From NCBI GenBank assembly GCA_002382325.1, contig DGAG01000010.1, forward strand, positions 62,001 through 126,000: a DNA stretch of 64,000 bases. The letters run 5' to 3'. A program made the position numbers and the translations under genes. Position 1 is the first letter of the stretch, and every line of letters starts with the position of its first letter. Of the stretch, positions 8,659-17,423 are shown one piece after another. The notes below the pieces were generated by a model that searched no databases, was not told the DNA's origin, and saw only the letters and a list, made by a program, of their open reading frames with translations. The stretch is from Epsilonproteobacteria bacterium UBA4036. Lineage in GTDB: Bacteria; Campylobacterota; Campylobacteria; Campylobacterales; Arcobacteraceae.

Positions 8659-9123
8659 ATGAGAAAACTTCTCTTTGCTTCACTTTTATTGGTCTCTTCT
8701 TTGTTTGCTTCAAGTATTAAAGTTGAGAATGGTTATGTACGGGCAACGCCTCCTAATTTACCTAACAGTGCTGCGTTTATGGAACTTAAAAACGAAACTT
8801 CTGAAGATATCTCACTGCTTTGGGCAAAATCAACCGCTTCAAATGTGGTAGAACTTCATACACACGACATGAAAGATGGTGTTATGATGATGTATCAAGT
8901 ACCTAAAATTGATATTGCTGCTAACAGTACGACCACATTAAAACCAGGTGGTTTTCATATTATGTTAATTGATTTAGTACAAAAACCACTTAAACCCAAT
9001 GATCCTGTTACGTTAACATTAGGTTTTTCAAATGGAGAAGAACAAACCATCACGGTACCTGTTAAAACCGTTATGGGTGGAATGATGAAACAAAATGGAA
9101 ATATGAACCACAAATGCAACTGA
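8659..9123 (+). CDS. PCuAC-type periplasmic copper chaperone
   Basis: 154 residues with a signal peptide (MRKLLFASLLLVSSLFASS). The body is a PCuAC/DUF461 cupredoxin-like fold: VRATPPNLPNSAAFM, ELHTHDMKDGVMMM and LKPGGFHIMLIDL, giving the H(M)-x-M ... H-x-M Cu(I) ligand set of the family. The C-terminal tail is Met/His/Cys-rich (MGGMMKQNGNMNHKCN), possibly an extra copper site. It delivers Cu(I) to cytochrome oxidase assembly. It is first in a three-gene operon with a FixH/YtkA-like protein (10-base overlap) and SCO. RBS AAAGGAA precedes ATG 8659. Confidence 0.93.
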   Translation: MRKLLFASLLLVSSLFASSIKVENGYVRATPPNLPNSAAFMELKNETSEDISLLWAKSTASNVVELHTHDMKDGVMMMYQVPKIDIAANSTTTLKPGGFHIMLIDLVQKPLKPNDPVTLTLGFSNGEEQTITVPVKTVMGGMMKQNGNMNHKCN

Positions 9124-9575
9124 TATTTCAAGCACTGATTGTCATAGCTATTGTTGTTGGCTATTTTGTCATTGACTTTAATGCTTTGTATCAAAAATTT
9201 CAAGGGGAAGGCTCTTTTGTCGTTCAAAATCAAGAGTGCAACTTAAAAGAGTCTTCGTGCGTGGTTACCATTGAAGATGGCACAGTATTGGAGTTTGAAA
9301 TTGTTCAAAAAGATATTCCTCTTATGAAGCCTTTGACCTTCACACTTAAAAGTTCCAATCCATCTTTGGAGAATATTACGCTTAAAATTTATGCCACCAA
9401 TATGATGATGGGAACGTATGAATTAGAGTTTAAAAATAATGGCAACGGCAATTATACCGCCGTAGGCACTCTTCCTACGTGTCCTGTGGGCGGTATGAAA
9501 TGGAATGCCGATGTTCAAATCAGCAAATTCAGTAAAATAATTGGAGCTCGTTTCCAATTTGAAACGGACATATAG
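9114..9575 (+). CDS. FixH/YtkA-like single-pass periplasmic protein
   Basis: 153 residues. One N-terminal membrane anchor (about 4-22) is followed by a periplasmic beta-sandwich. It has two cysteines (QECNLKESSC) and the pattern MMMGTYELEFKNNGNGNYTAVGTLPTCPVGGMKW, which resembles the FixH/YtkA-like proteins found with cytochrome oxidase and copper genes. ATG 9114 overlaps the end of the PCuAC gene, and the stop is adjacent to the SCO start, so the three are translationally coupled. Role inferred as copper handling or oxidase maturation. Family assignment is by pattern only. Confidence 0.72.
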   Translation: MQLIFQALIVIAIVVGYFVIDFNALYQKFQGEGSFVVQNQECNLKESSCVVTIEDGTVLEFEIVQKDIPLMKPLTFTLKSSNPSLENITLKIYATNMMMGTYELEFKNNGNGNYTAVGTLPTCPVGGMKWNADVQISKFSKIIGARFQFETDI

Positions 9576-10145
9576 ATGAAACCTTTTTTTAAATATATTC
9601 TTCCTGTTGCCATAGCCATAGTTGCGATTATTTTTATCGAACCCATAATCAACGCTCAAAAAGAGACACAAAAGTACAATTTCGAAGTCACTTCACTCAG
9701 TGGTGTTATTAAAAAAGAGGATTTTAAAGGCAAAGTACTCGCTGTTTATTTTGGCTATATGTACTGCCCTGATGTATGCCCTACAAGTTTAAGTTCTTTG
9801 GCTTTTGCATTGCAAAATTTTTCACCAGAACAACTTAAAAATTTTAGAGGTCTGTTTATCAGTGTTGACCCTGAACGTGATGGCTTGGAACAACTTGATG
9901 AATATGCCAAATATTTCCATAAAAACTTTATAGGTGCCACCAGCCATAAAGAAAACATCGATGATATTACCAAACGTTATGAATCATTTTATGAGAAAAT
10001 ATATTTAGAGGGGTCAAAAATGGATTATTCTGTTTCTCATACTTCCTATATTTATCTTTTTAACAAAAAAGGTGATTTTGTTAAAAAAGTCGATCACTTC
10101 ACTCATCCTGAAGAACTTAAAGAAGTTTTATCACAACTTCTTTAA
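9576..10145 (+). CDS. SCO1/SenC family copper metallochaperone/thioredoxin-like protein
   Basis: 189 residues with an N-terminal membrane anchor (5-25). The thioredoxin-like fold has the Cu ligands CPDVCP in YFGYMYCPDVCPTSL (near residues 63-72) and the distal His in VSHTSYIYLF. The SVDPERDGLEQLDEYAKYF block is typical of SCO proteins. It metallates the Cu centre of cytochrome oxidase or keeps its cysteines reduced, in the periplasm. It is the third gene of the PCuAC operon, starting immediately after the preceding stop. No terminator hairpin is seen after 10145. Confidence 0.95.
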   Translation: MKPFFKYILPVAIAIVAIIFIEPIINAQKETQKYNFEVTSLSGVIKKEDFKGKVLAVYFGYMYCPDVCPTSLSSLAFALQNFSPEQLKNFRGLFISVDPERDGLEQLDEYAKYFHKNFIGATSHKENIDDITKRYESFYEKIYLEGSKMDYSVSHTSYIYLFNKKGDFVKKVDHFTHPEELKEVLSQLL

Positions 10146-10291
10146 GAATCACGTTTTAGTCATTTTAAAATATAAATAAATATTATTTTTATTATTTCAT
10201 AATAACATAATATATTTTTGGATAGCATATCACACTTAATTACAAGATGTAATTGTTAAAATAATTCAAATTATATTTTAAAAGGGCAGAA

Positions 10292-12127
10292 ATGCAAAAA
10301 GATACAAGTATACGTCGTAAGCTCTATTCACTTGCAAGTATAATTGGAACTACGTATATTATTTTTCATATTATTTTATTTATATTTGCAACTGATATCA
10401 AAACCAAATGGGATATTTACAATCAAGATATCCAAGCAAAAAATATTATTGTTTCAAAAATAATGTCAGATTTGGGTTACAATGGGTTGATTCACCACTA
10501 CAAAAATTATCTTCTCACTCAAGACAACACTCATCGTAATGCCTTTAATCAAAGTTATGAAAATTTTTTAACTCATTGCAATGCTTATCTCTCTTTTAAA
10601 AATATTACGAAACTTGAAAGTGAACAAATCAAAAAACTTACTCAAACGGTTTCTTTGTATAAAACCAATTTGGATAATAACAGATTAAATCAAGCGATTG
10701 ATGATTCTTTAGCAATTGATGCACTCTCTACGCTAACCATTTATTTTGAAAAAAAGCGTCTTGAAACTTCTCAAAAAATCAACTCTACAATTGAGTATGT
10801 CTACTATTTGTCCATTATGGTTGTACTTTCGATTTTACTCTTTACGGCTTATTTTAAGCGATTTTTAGAAAATACGGTTATCGAACCGTTGATTAAAATT
10901 GAAAAAGGCTTAATCTCTTTTTTCAAATTCTTATCCAACCGCAAATATACCATTGAGCCCATTGTTTTAAATACCAACGATGAATTTGGTATTATGGCAA
11001 AATCCATCAATAAAAATATTGAATTAACCAGCAAACTGCACAATGAACTCACCAGAAAAAATGAGGAGTTTGAGTCTTTAATTCAATCGTACAGCAAAAA
11101 TGTTATTGCTTCAAAAACAGACACTAAAGGAATTATTACTTATACCAGTGAAGCCTTTGAAGAGATTTCAGGCTATACACAAGAAGAGCTTATCGGTCAG
11201 CCGCACAGCATAGTAAGACATCCCGATATGACACAAGAAGATTTTAAACATATGTGGAAAACGATTCAAAAAGGCGAGTCTTGGCAAGGTGAAATTAAAA
11301 ACAGAAAGAAAAATGGAGATTATTATTACGTTAAAGCCACCATTTCCCCCATTTTAAATAAAGACAATGAAATCACAGGTTACAGTGCCATACGAGAAGA
11401 TATTACCCAACAAAAAGAGATTGTGGAACTCAATAAACAACTTGATGTCTATAAAAAGCATCTCGAAACCAAAGTCAAAAAAGCCACTTCACATATTGAA
11501 GAGTTAATGAGTGAAATTGAAGATACTCAAAAAGAAGTTGTTTTTACCATGGGAGCCATTGGTGAACGACGAAGTGAAGAGACGGGCTTTCATGTTAAAC
11601 GAGTGGCAGAATACTCAAAATTGTTTGCTTTGTATTATGGTTTGGATGCAAAAGAAGCTGAAATGCTCAGACAAGCCAGTCCCATGCATGATATTGGAAA
11701 AGTAGGAATTCCGGATTCGATTTTAAATAAGCCCGGACTCTTCACGCCAGAAGAACATGCCAAAATGCAAGAACATACCACACTGGGGTACAATATGCTT
11801 AAATCATCCAAACGACCACTGCTTCAAACCGCAGCCATTGTTGCCAATGAACACCATGAGCGTTGGGATGGAAAAGGCTATCCTCATGGTTTAAAAGGGG
11901 AAGAGATTCATATTTACGGAAGAATCACTGCGATTGCGGATGTTTTTGATGCCTTAGGAAGTGACCGAATTTATAAAAAAGCATGGGAAGATGAAAAGAT
12001 TTTTAAGCTTTTTAAAGAAGAAAAAGGCAAACAATTTGACCCAAAACTCGTGGATATTTTCTTTGAACACCTTGACGAATTTTTAGCCATTCGAGATAAA
12101 TTTCAAGACAAAATTGCTGAAGAGTGA
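10292..12127 (+). CDS. Membrane PAS-domain HD-GYP phosphodiesterase (c-di-GMP signalling)
   Basis: 611 residues. A TM helix near 15-35 and a second near 170-190 frame a periplasmic four-helix-type sensor. A HAMP-like linker follows, then a PAS domain (about 265-375, TDTKGIITYTSEAFEEISGY) and a C-terminal HD-GYP domain with HDIGKVGIPDSIL (near 466), NEHHERWDGKGYPHGL and RITAIADVFDAL. The PAS wording (SIVRHPDMTQEDFKHMW) is that of the Aer/redox-type PAS seen in campylobacterotal sensors. It probably hydrolyses cyclic di-GMP in response to a periplasmic or redox cue. Transcribed alone; RBS AAAGGGCAG before ATG 10292. Confidence 0.94.
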   Translation: MQKDTSIRRKLYSLASIIGTTYIIFHIILFIFATDIKTKWDIYNQDIQAKNIIVSKIMSDLGYNGLIHHYKNYLLTQDNTHRNAFNQSYENFLTHCNAYLSFKNITKLESEQIKKLTQTVSLYKTNLDNNRLNQAIDDSLAIDALSTLTIYFEKKRLETSQKINSTIEYVYYLSIMVVLSILLFTAYFKRFLENTVIEPLIKIEKGLISFFKFLSNRKYTIEPIVLNTNDEFGIMAKSINKNIELTSKLHNELTRKNEEFESLIQSYSKNVIASKTDTKGIITYTSEAFEEISGYTQEELIGQPHSIVRHPDMTQEDFKHMWKTIQKGESWQGEIKNRKKNGDYYYVKATISPILNKDNEITGYSAIREDITQQKEIVELNKQLDVYKKHLETKVKKATSHIEELMSEIEDTQKEVVFTMGAIGERRSEETGFHVKRVAEYSKLFALYYGLDAKEAEMLRQASPMHDIGKVGIPDSILNKPGLFTPEEHAKMQEHTTLGYNMLKSSKRPLLQTAAIVANEHHERWDGKGYPHGLKGEEIHIYGRITAIADVFDALGSDRIYKKAWEDEKIFKLFKEEKGKQFDPKLVDIFFEHLDEFLAIRDKFQDKIAEE

Positions 12128-12206
12128 CGAGTGAAAAGTGAAAAGTGACGAGTGACGAGAATATAAGTTGTATTACTCGTTACTTGTTACTCATTACTCG
12201 TTACTT
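12123..12206. repeat. Heptamer-periodic inverted repeat, locus 2 (between convergent genes)
   Basis: The left arm (12123-12160) repeats AGTGACG/AGTGAAA units every 7 bp. The right arm (12171-12206) repeats TTACTCG/TTACTTG units every 7 bp. The arms are near-complementary (AGTGACGAGT against ACTCGTTACT, with wobble), so a long imperfect hairpin can form in RNA. It starts within the HD-GYP stop and ends just before the SDR stop, so it may act as a bidirectional terminator. Confidence 0.7.
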
Positions 12207-12210
12207 TAAA

Positions 12211-12915
12211 CTATCTCGGATACGACCCATTATTAATATCAATACACGTACCATTAATATACTCAGGACTTCCAACGGCTAGCCATACAATCGTACGTGC
12301 TACTTCATTGGGTGTAGCAAATCGTCCGGTGATGACACTTTTTTTAAAACTTTCTATTCGCTCTTTAGAATTACTGCTTTGCATATTAGTTTCCACAGGA
12401 CTTGGGGCAATACAATTGACCACAATTCCCTCACCTCCTAAGAGTTTAGCATAAATTTTTGTCGCATTAATCAGCCCTGCTTTAGCAATCCCATACCACA
12501 CATCAGGGTGTCCGACTTGTCCTGCAATCGAAGCCACATTGACAATACGTCCGCACTTGTTTTTTTTCATCCCTACACTAAAGGCATTCATCAGTTCAAC
12601 GGGAGCGTACAAATTGACGTTCATCATTTTTTCTCGGTCTTGTGCTGTGTATTTATCATACGTTATGTGAGGTTGCATAAAACCTGCATTGTTGATTAAT
12701 ACATCAATATCTCCTACAACTTTTACAATATCATCAATCACACTTAAATCGGATAAATCCGCTTCTATTTCGGTGACATTAGGCAAGCCACCCAATTCAA
12801 AATTGCTGAAATCTCTAGCCACAACAAAAACATCGTAATCCATTTTTAAAAATATCTTTGCTGTTTCTAAACCAATTCCTTTATTTCCACCAGTGATTAA
12901 TACTTTTTTTTGCAT
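12211..12915 (-). CDS. Short-chain dehydrogenase/reductase (SDR, FabG-like)
   Basis: 234 residues, typical of classical SDRs. The cofactor loop TGGNKGIGLE (7-16), INNAGF, the catalytic Ser block IVNVASIAGQ and the YxxxK pair in WYGIAKAG (near 140-144) are all present. It ends with the typical EVARTIVWLA and YINGTCIDINNG. It is probably an NAD(P)H-dependent oxidoreductase of the 3-oxoacyl-ACP reductase type; the substrate is not inferable. Single gene, convergent with the HD-GYP gene across the heptamer repeat. RBS AGGAG before ATG 12915. Confidence 0.93.
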   Translation of the reverse strand: MQKKVLITGGNKGIGLETAKIFLKMDYDVFVVARDFSNFELGGLPNVTEIEADLSDLSVIDDIVKVVGDIDVLINNAGFMQPHITYDKYTAQDREKMMNVNLYAPVELMNAFSVGMKKNKCGRIVNVASIAGQVGHPDVWYGIAKAGLINATKIYAKLLGGEGIVVNCIAPSPVETNMQSSNSKERIESFKKSVITGRFATPNEVARTIVWLAVGSPEYINGTCIDINNGSYPR

Positions 12916-13014
12916 ATTAACTCCTATGTATTTTAAGTTTAGCGTAAGAATTAATTATATCGAATAATTAAAGCAGATTCAATGATTAAAAAAGAGTTTT
13001 CGTAATTTTTGTGG

Positions 13015-13044
13015 AATAATAAACAGTTAAAACTGTTTATTATT
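13015..13044. terminator. Perfect hairpin at the end of the cytochrome c peroxidase gene
   Basis: A 14-bp perfect stem (AATAATAAACAGTT / AACTGTTTATTATT) with a two-base loop and T-rich tail on the plus side. The stop codon of the peroxidase gene (minus strand, 13040) lies in one arm. Likely a transcription terminator or 3'-end stabilising hairpin. Confidence 0.55.
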
Positions 13045-14197
13045 TTTCCAACAGATGTTCGTATTTTTGATCAGTTAATAGTTTCATAAAGGCTACGAGA
13101 GCTTCAACTTTTCGGTCATTTTGTTTGTTGGCTTTGAGTTCATCTAAACTGATGGTCTCTTTAACTTCAGGGTTATCCCAGGGTTTACCTGTTTCAGGAT
13201 TTAAGATTCGTTCAAGGTTGTTGTATTTATCGTAAAACTCTACTACGGTTCTTAGCTCTTTAAAAACCCCGTTGTGCATATAAGGAGCCGTTACAGCAAC
13301 ATTTCTTAGTGTGGGAACTTTGTATTTGCCTTTTTGTGCCACATCATTGACATTGGGGTTGGCTAACAATCCTTCATCTATCGCATTCACACCATTTTTG
13401 GCTCGCAACTCATGGTTAATAGGTGTTCCTATATTATGATACTCATAATTCGTAAACGTCTCACCCTCTTGATCTTCTGCTTTTAACAAATGGCATGTGG
13501 CACACGAATTGTTTTGATTGGAAAAAAACAGTGACCGCCCCAAATCTTCTAAAGGGGTTAAGTCATACTCTCCTTTTAAATATCGGTCATATTTGGAATC
13601 AAATGGCGCAAACTCTTTGGTTTGTTCAAAACTCTCCAAAGCTTTAGTCATGGCATCATATGCCAAATTGGCTTCTTTAAAGATATCTTCTCCATAGAGT
13701 TTTTTAAACGTATCCACATAATATTGGTTTTCTTGCAATCGTTGCACCACCTCTTCTTTATCTTTCATATTCATTTCGACAGGATTTAAAGGAGGACCTC
13801 CTGCTTGTTGCGCTAATGTGCCTTCTCGTCCGTCCCAAAATTGACCACCGATATATTTTTTCTTTTTTTCATCGTAATGAAATTTTGGGCTAAACATTGC
13901 ATAAGCTGCACTGGGAGCTTGTCTGTCGCCCAAAGAGTGTCCATCGTCACCCAAAGATGCCATCTTTGAAACACCGTTGTCTCTGTCGTCCACAAATCCA
14001 TGTTCGGGATTATGACAGGTTGCACAACTTTGTGTTCTGTTTTTTGAGAGATTTTTATCAAAAAACAGAGCTTGTCCTAACGCTATTTTCTCTTTTTGAT
14101 TGTCATTTTGTGTTGTACTTTTAGCAGAACATCCTACTAAAAGGGTTACTAGCCCTATTACACCCAGATATTTTAAGCTTTTTTTACTGTATTGCAC
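13040..14197 (-). CDS. Dihaem cytochrome c peroxidase (CcpA/MauG family) lipoprotein
   Basis: 385 residues, GTG start at 14197 with an AAAGGA ribosome-binding site. A lipoprotein signal ends in LVGCSAKS. Two c-type haem sites, CATCHNPEHGF (near 59) and CATCHLLKAED (near 232), and the conserved blocks KVPTLRNVAVTAPYMHNG and FWDGREGTL are those of periplasmic dihaem peroxidases that reduce H2O2. The gene overlaps the fatty acid hydroxylase gene upstream by 14 bases and is last in the imelysin/DUF1111 cluster. Its place there suggests oxidative or iron-linked stress protection rather than a classic respiratory role; that is inference. Confidence 0.95.
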   Translation of the reverse strand: MQYSKKSLKYLGVIGLVTLLVGCSAKSTTQNDNQKEKIALGQALFFDKNLSKNRTQSCATCHNPEHGFVDDRDNGVSKMASLGDDGHSLGDRQAPSAAYAMFSPKFHYDEKKKKYIGGQFWDGREGTLAQQAGGPPLNPVEMNMKDKEEVVQRLQENQYYVDTFKKLYGEDIFKEANLAYDAMTKALESFEQTKEFAPFDSKYDRYLKGEYDLTPLEDLGRSLFFSNQNNSCATCHLLKAEDQEGETFTNYEYHNIGTPINHELRAKNGVNAIDEGLLANPNVNDVAQKGKYKVPTLRNVAVTAPYMHNGVFKELRTVVEFYDKYNNLERILNPETGKPWDNPEVKETISLDELKANKQNDRKVEALVAFMKLLTDQKYEHLLEK

Positions 14198-15092
14198 GTT
14201 TTTTCCTTTTACCTAAATTATAAAAAGGGACACACAGCAGTTTGATGATACTTGTGTACTCTTTCATTTGCTCTTTTCGTAGCCCAAATCGCAATTTATC
14301 TACATCTTTTGAAAGTTCCAATGAACCAAACCAATGATCCCAAATGGCTAAATAGCCCCCATAATTTTTATCAAAATGCTTTGAACTGTGGTGAATTTGG
14401 TGCATATAAGGCGAAATAAAGAGTTTCTCTAAAAAAGAGAAATAGGTTATTTTAATATGACTGTGGCGTAAATTTGAACCCAAAAGGTTAAAAACAAAAA
14501 CAAAAACATTGACTCCTAACACCGAATAAAAATCCAAAACCGCCCCAAAACAGTAAAAAAAGATGCCCGTAACCACACCAATACTCAAAGAGTATCGAAA
14601 TCCAAACAAAATATTTTCAATGGGATGAACACGATAAAAAGTAAAAGGTGTCAACACTTTTGCACTGTGATGAACCTTATGAAATTCCCATAAAAAGGGA
14701 ATAGTATGCAAAAATCGATGCAACCAATACCGAGTGAAATCACTGACGATAAAAATTGCTAACGTATAAAAAATCATCACTGCCGTGTACGACAGATGAA
14801 AAGGACTTAATCCAAAATAGTAAGTGGCCTGTTCATACATAAAAATCGTAATGGTTTTGGCACTTAGAACAATAGGAAAAATCAGCACCATTTTGATTAA
14901 CATATTGACAACAAAATAGGTATAATCCAATTTTGCACTGGCGTGCAACCACAACTTTGAACTCAAAATAAGCCGTTTTTGATTTTGATGATACAATAAA
15001 TAGATCAATGCTATAAGCATTGAACTCAATAAATACCCATAAAACAGTCGTTTATTGGGATCAAAAAGATAATCAAAACCATATAACTCCAC
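14184..15092 (-). CDS. Sterol desaturase/fatty acid hydroxylase family membrane protein
   Basis: 302 residues with four or more membrane helices. The di-iron histidine boxes are in order: HRFLH (near 123), HKVHHS (near 140) and HQIHHSSKHFDKNYGG (near 233). Members hydroxylate or desaturate lipids using O2 and a non-haem di-iron centre in the inner membrane. It lies between the imelysin-like gene (2-bp gap) and the dihaem peroxidase (14-bp overlap), so it is cotranscribed. The substrate is unknown. The iron requirement and the neighbours fit an iron-linked operon. Confidence 0.92.
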   Translation of the reverse strand: MELYGFDYLFDPNKRLFYGYLLSSMLIALIYLLYHQNQKRLILSSKLWLHASAKLDYTYFVVNMLIKMVLIFPIVLSAKTITIFMYEQATYYFGLSPFHLSYTAVMIFYTLAIFIVSDFTRYWLHRFLHTIPFLWEFHKVHHSAKVLTPFTFYRVHPIENILFGFRYSLSIGVVTGIFFYCFGAVLDFYSVLGVNVFVFVFNLLGSNLRHSHIKITYFSFLEKLFISPYMHQIHHSSKHFDKNYGGYLAIWDHWFGSLELSKDVDKLRFGLRKEQMKEYTSIIKLLCVPFYNLGKRKKRAIQ

Positions 15093-15094
15093 AA

Positions 15095-16072
15095 TTAATC
15101 TCCGTCAGCATCTAAAATTTTAGCGGTAATTTTCAAATCTTGTATGAGCGTAAAAAAGTAATGATTGTAAATCTCATTGACACTTTCATAAAAGGTTTGT
15201 GCCTCTTTTGAACTTAAATCATCTTGTGGAATTTTTTCCAATTTACTCAGTGCATTTTTTAATAATTCTCTTGTTTTTTTAATATCATTGTTTTTTAAAT
15301 CACGTTCATATTTATCTCCAAAATCAAAAAAAGTTTTAGAATCTAACACTTCTTGATGCGCCAATAAAATCGCTTCTATGGCGTGAGTGGAATTTTGACT
15401 TAAAAAATACTCCGCTCTGTTGGGATTAGGATTATTTTTATACTTTAAAGACAAGCCTGCCACATCGGCAACTCTCCACTCTTTAAGTTTATAAATGCTT
15501 TGAACCAAGGTGTTCATCATAATTCCATTGGCAAAAACTTCATTGCGGATAAAATCATTGCCTTTGGTTTGATACACCTCTAAAATCTCTTTTAACTGCT
15601 TTTGAATATTTTGTACAATGGCTTGAGAAATCTCAACATCACGAGCAACAAAAGTATCAGACGAATAGAGCATATACTCCAACGCATTTATGGTTTTAAA
15701 AGAGTGTTTAAACAATGCAACACTCACCTCATCATTTGATTGCCTTACGCGTTGCATTTGTTCGTGTAAATTCTCTTTTAAATTATGAAAAACATCAATG
15801 TATCGTGGTGTATCCAAATAATCGTTGTCCAATTCACCTGCAATATACAAGGCTTCAACTTTTTTCCAATCAAAAAGCAGTTGAGTAAACTTTTTTTGAA
15901 TCTCTTCTTTACTCAAAGGCTTTTTTCCTAAGGATTTTTCCAGTTCTAAACTGCTTTGAATGGCTTTTTGTGTATTTACAATCAATACCTTGTTCAAGAT
16001 ATTTTCTTGGGCATTTTCACTGGCAAACAGTGCGGTTAAAAAGGTCAATAAGACAAAAATAATTTTTTTCAT
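15095..16072 (-). CDS. Imelysin-like periplasmic protein (second paralogue)
   Basis: 325 residues with a signal peptide (MKKIIFVLLTFLTALFAS). An alpha-helical imelysin/peptidase M75-type body carries FKTINALEYMLYSSD in the position of the family AxEyxLw motif, and a C-terminal helix pair. The GxHxxE motif of true imelysins is degenerate here. It starts with ATG 16072 overlapping the DUF1111 stop (4 bases). Imelysins act in periplasmic iron or haem acquisition in an incompletely known way. Pairing of two imelysins with a DUF1111 dihaem protein between them is a recurring cluster. Confidence 0.85.
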   Translation of the reverse strand: MKKIIFVLLTFLTALFASENAQENILNKVLIVNTQKAIQSSLELEKSLGKKPLSKEEIQKKFTQLLFDWKKVEALYIAGELDNDYLDTPRYIDVFHNLKENLHEQMQRVRQSNDEVSVALFKHSFKTINALEYMLYSSDTFVARDVEISQAIVQNIQKQLKEILEVYQTKGNDFIRNEVFANGIMMNTLVQSIYKLKEWRVADVAGLSLKYKNNPNPNRAEYFLSQNSTHAIEAILLAHQEVLDSKTFFDFGDKYERDLKNNDIKKTRELLKNALSKLEKIPQDDLSSKEAQTFYESVNEIYNHYFFTLIQDLKITAKILDADGD

Positions 16073-17403
16073 AACTCTCCTAAATATTCAATGAGATTGT
16101 TTCGCTCTTCTTTACTTAAATTCATAAACGTATTTCGTGCCTTTAAGGCTTCACCTCCGTGCCAAAGAATTGCCTCTTCTAAACTTCGAGCACGTCCATC
16201 ATGCAAATATTCAACTTGTGTTCCAACAGTATGTTTATAGCTATTAATTCCCCATAACGGAGTCGTTCTCCAGTGACGTGCTGTTGCATCAAACTCACTT
16301 CTTCCATCGCTTAACTCTTCCCCCATATCATGCAATAAAAAATCACTGAACACTTCGATTTTTTGATTGTTTTTAAGCGCAAACGAAGGGATATGACACG
16401 AAGCACATCCTATTTGTGAAAATAACACTTTGCCTTTTGGGTTTTTATTTTCACTCACTGGCACTTTAAGATTTTTTAAATAAAAATCAATTGCATCAAC
16501 TCTTTGGTCAGGTACATCAATGGCATCACGTGCTTTTTTGGCATTTAAACACTCTTGTTGTGTTGATGTGCAATTATCATGGGGGAAATAAGTTGTTGTC
16601 AGACTCATGTCATTGTGAAACGCACTGGCAATTTGTTGTTTAAGTGTCGGAGCACTGGCTTTATAGGTATATTTTCCTAAAACCATTTTTTGCTTTTTTA
16701 TGTCATACACAAAATTGGGTATGCCTCGAATTCCATCGCCATTTTGATCTTTGGCATCTGCGTTGGCTAAAATAGCTGCGTCATCAAGTTGTTCAATCCA
16801 ACCCAAACCAACCAAAGCAGGAGCTTTTCGTACACTTATACGAATATCTTTAGGCAAATCTCCATAATTTAAATCAATCAACTCATACGAAGGAACTCTC
16901 AACACAACCTTATGTCCATCGGGATACACTATCTCTTTAGGAGTATACGTAATATTAAGTTTCCCCTCATAAGGAACATTTTGGGTACCATTAATAGAAA
17001 GTTGTGTTCCGTAGACAACATCTGGAACAAATCCCATTGTACGTTCATAGGTTTGATGTTGGACTGAATTATCTGAAGGAATTGAAAGTCGAACAACCAT
17101 GGCTCGATGAACTTCATTGTTTGAAGTAAAGACATTGGTATACGCATTGTTAGGATGGCAACTTGTACAGGTATTGGCGTTAAACAGTGGTCCTAAACCA
17201 TCTCGTGCTGTTGTGGCACTGGGCGCTTCAACCCAAGGAATTCTAAAAAAACTTTTTCCTAAAATTGCTTGGTCAAGCTCTTCATCGCCTAAATTTTCAA
17301 CCAATGTTGAAAAAGCTTTTTTTGAGGGGTGTGTTGTTTGTACATTGGCTAGGACTGTTGCAGCAGTAGCTGCTGCAACAATCATGGCTTTAAAAAGATT
17401 CAT
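16069..17403 (-). CDS. DUF1111 dihaem c-type oxidoreductase
   Basis: 444 residues with a signal peptide (MNLFKAMIVAAATAATVLA). Two CxxCH haem sites are visible, NTCTSCHPNN (near 79) and IGCASCHIPSF (near 333). DUF1111 signatures are RDGLGPLFNA near the start, DQNGDGIRGIPNFV, and the C-terminal LWGINSYKHTVG with YLHDGRARSLEEAILWHGGEA. This family is distantly related to MauG peroxidases and is regularly found beside imelysins. Proposed role: redox chemistry in periplasmic iron uptake. Nothing truncated. Confidence 0.93.
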   Translation of the reverse strand: MNLFKAMIVAAATAATVLANVQTTHPSKKAFSTLVENLGDEELDQAILGKSFFRIPWVEAPSATTARDGLGPLFNANTCTSCHPNNAYTNVFTSNNEVHRAMVVRLSIPSDNSVQHQTYERTMGFVPDVVYGTQLSINGTQNVPYEGKLNITYTPKEIVYPDGHKVVLRVPSYELIDLNYGDLPKDIRISVRKAPALVGLGWIEQLDDAAILANADAKDQNGDGIRGIPNFVYDIKKQKMVLGKYTYKASAPTLKQQIASAFHNDMSLTTTYFPHDNCTSTQQECLNAKKARDAIDVPDQRVDAIDFYLKNLKVPVSENKNPKGKVLFSQIGCASCHIPSFALKNNQKIEVFSDFLLHDMGEELSDGRSEFDATARHWRTTPLWGINSYKHTVGTQVEYLHDGRARSLEEAILWHGGEALKARNTFMNLSKEERNNLIEYLGEL

Positions 17404-17423
17404 GGTGTTTCTTTATGTTAAAT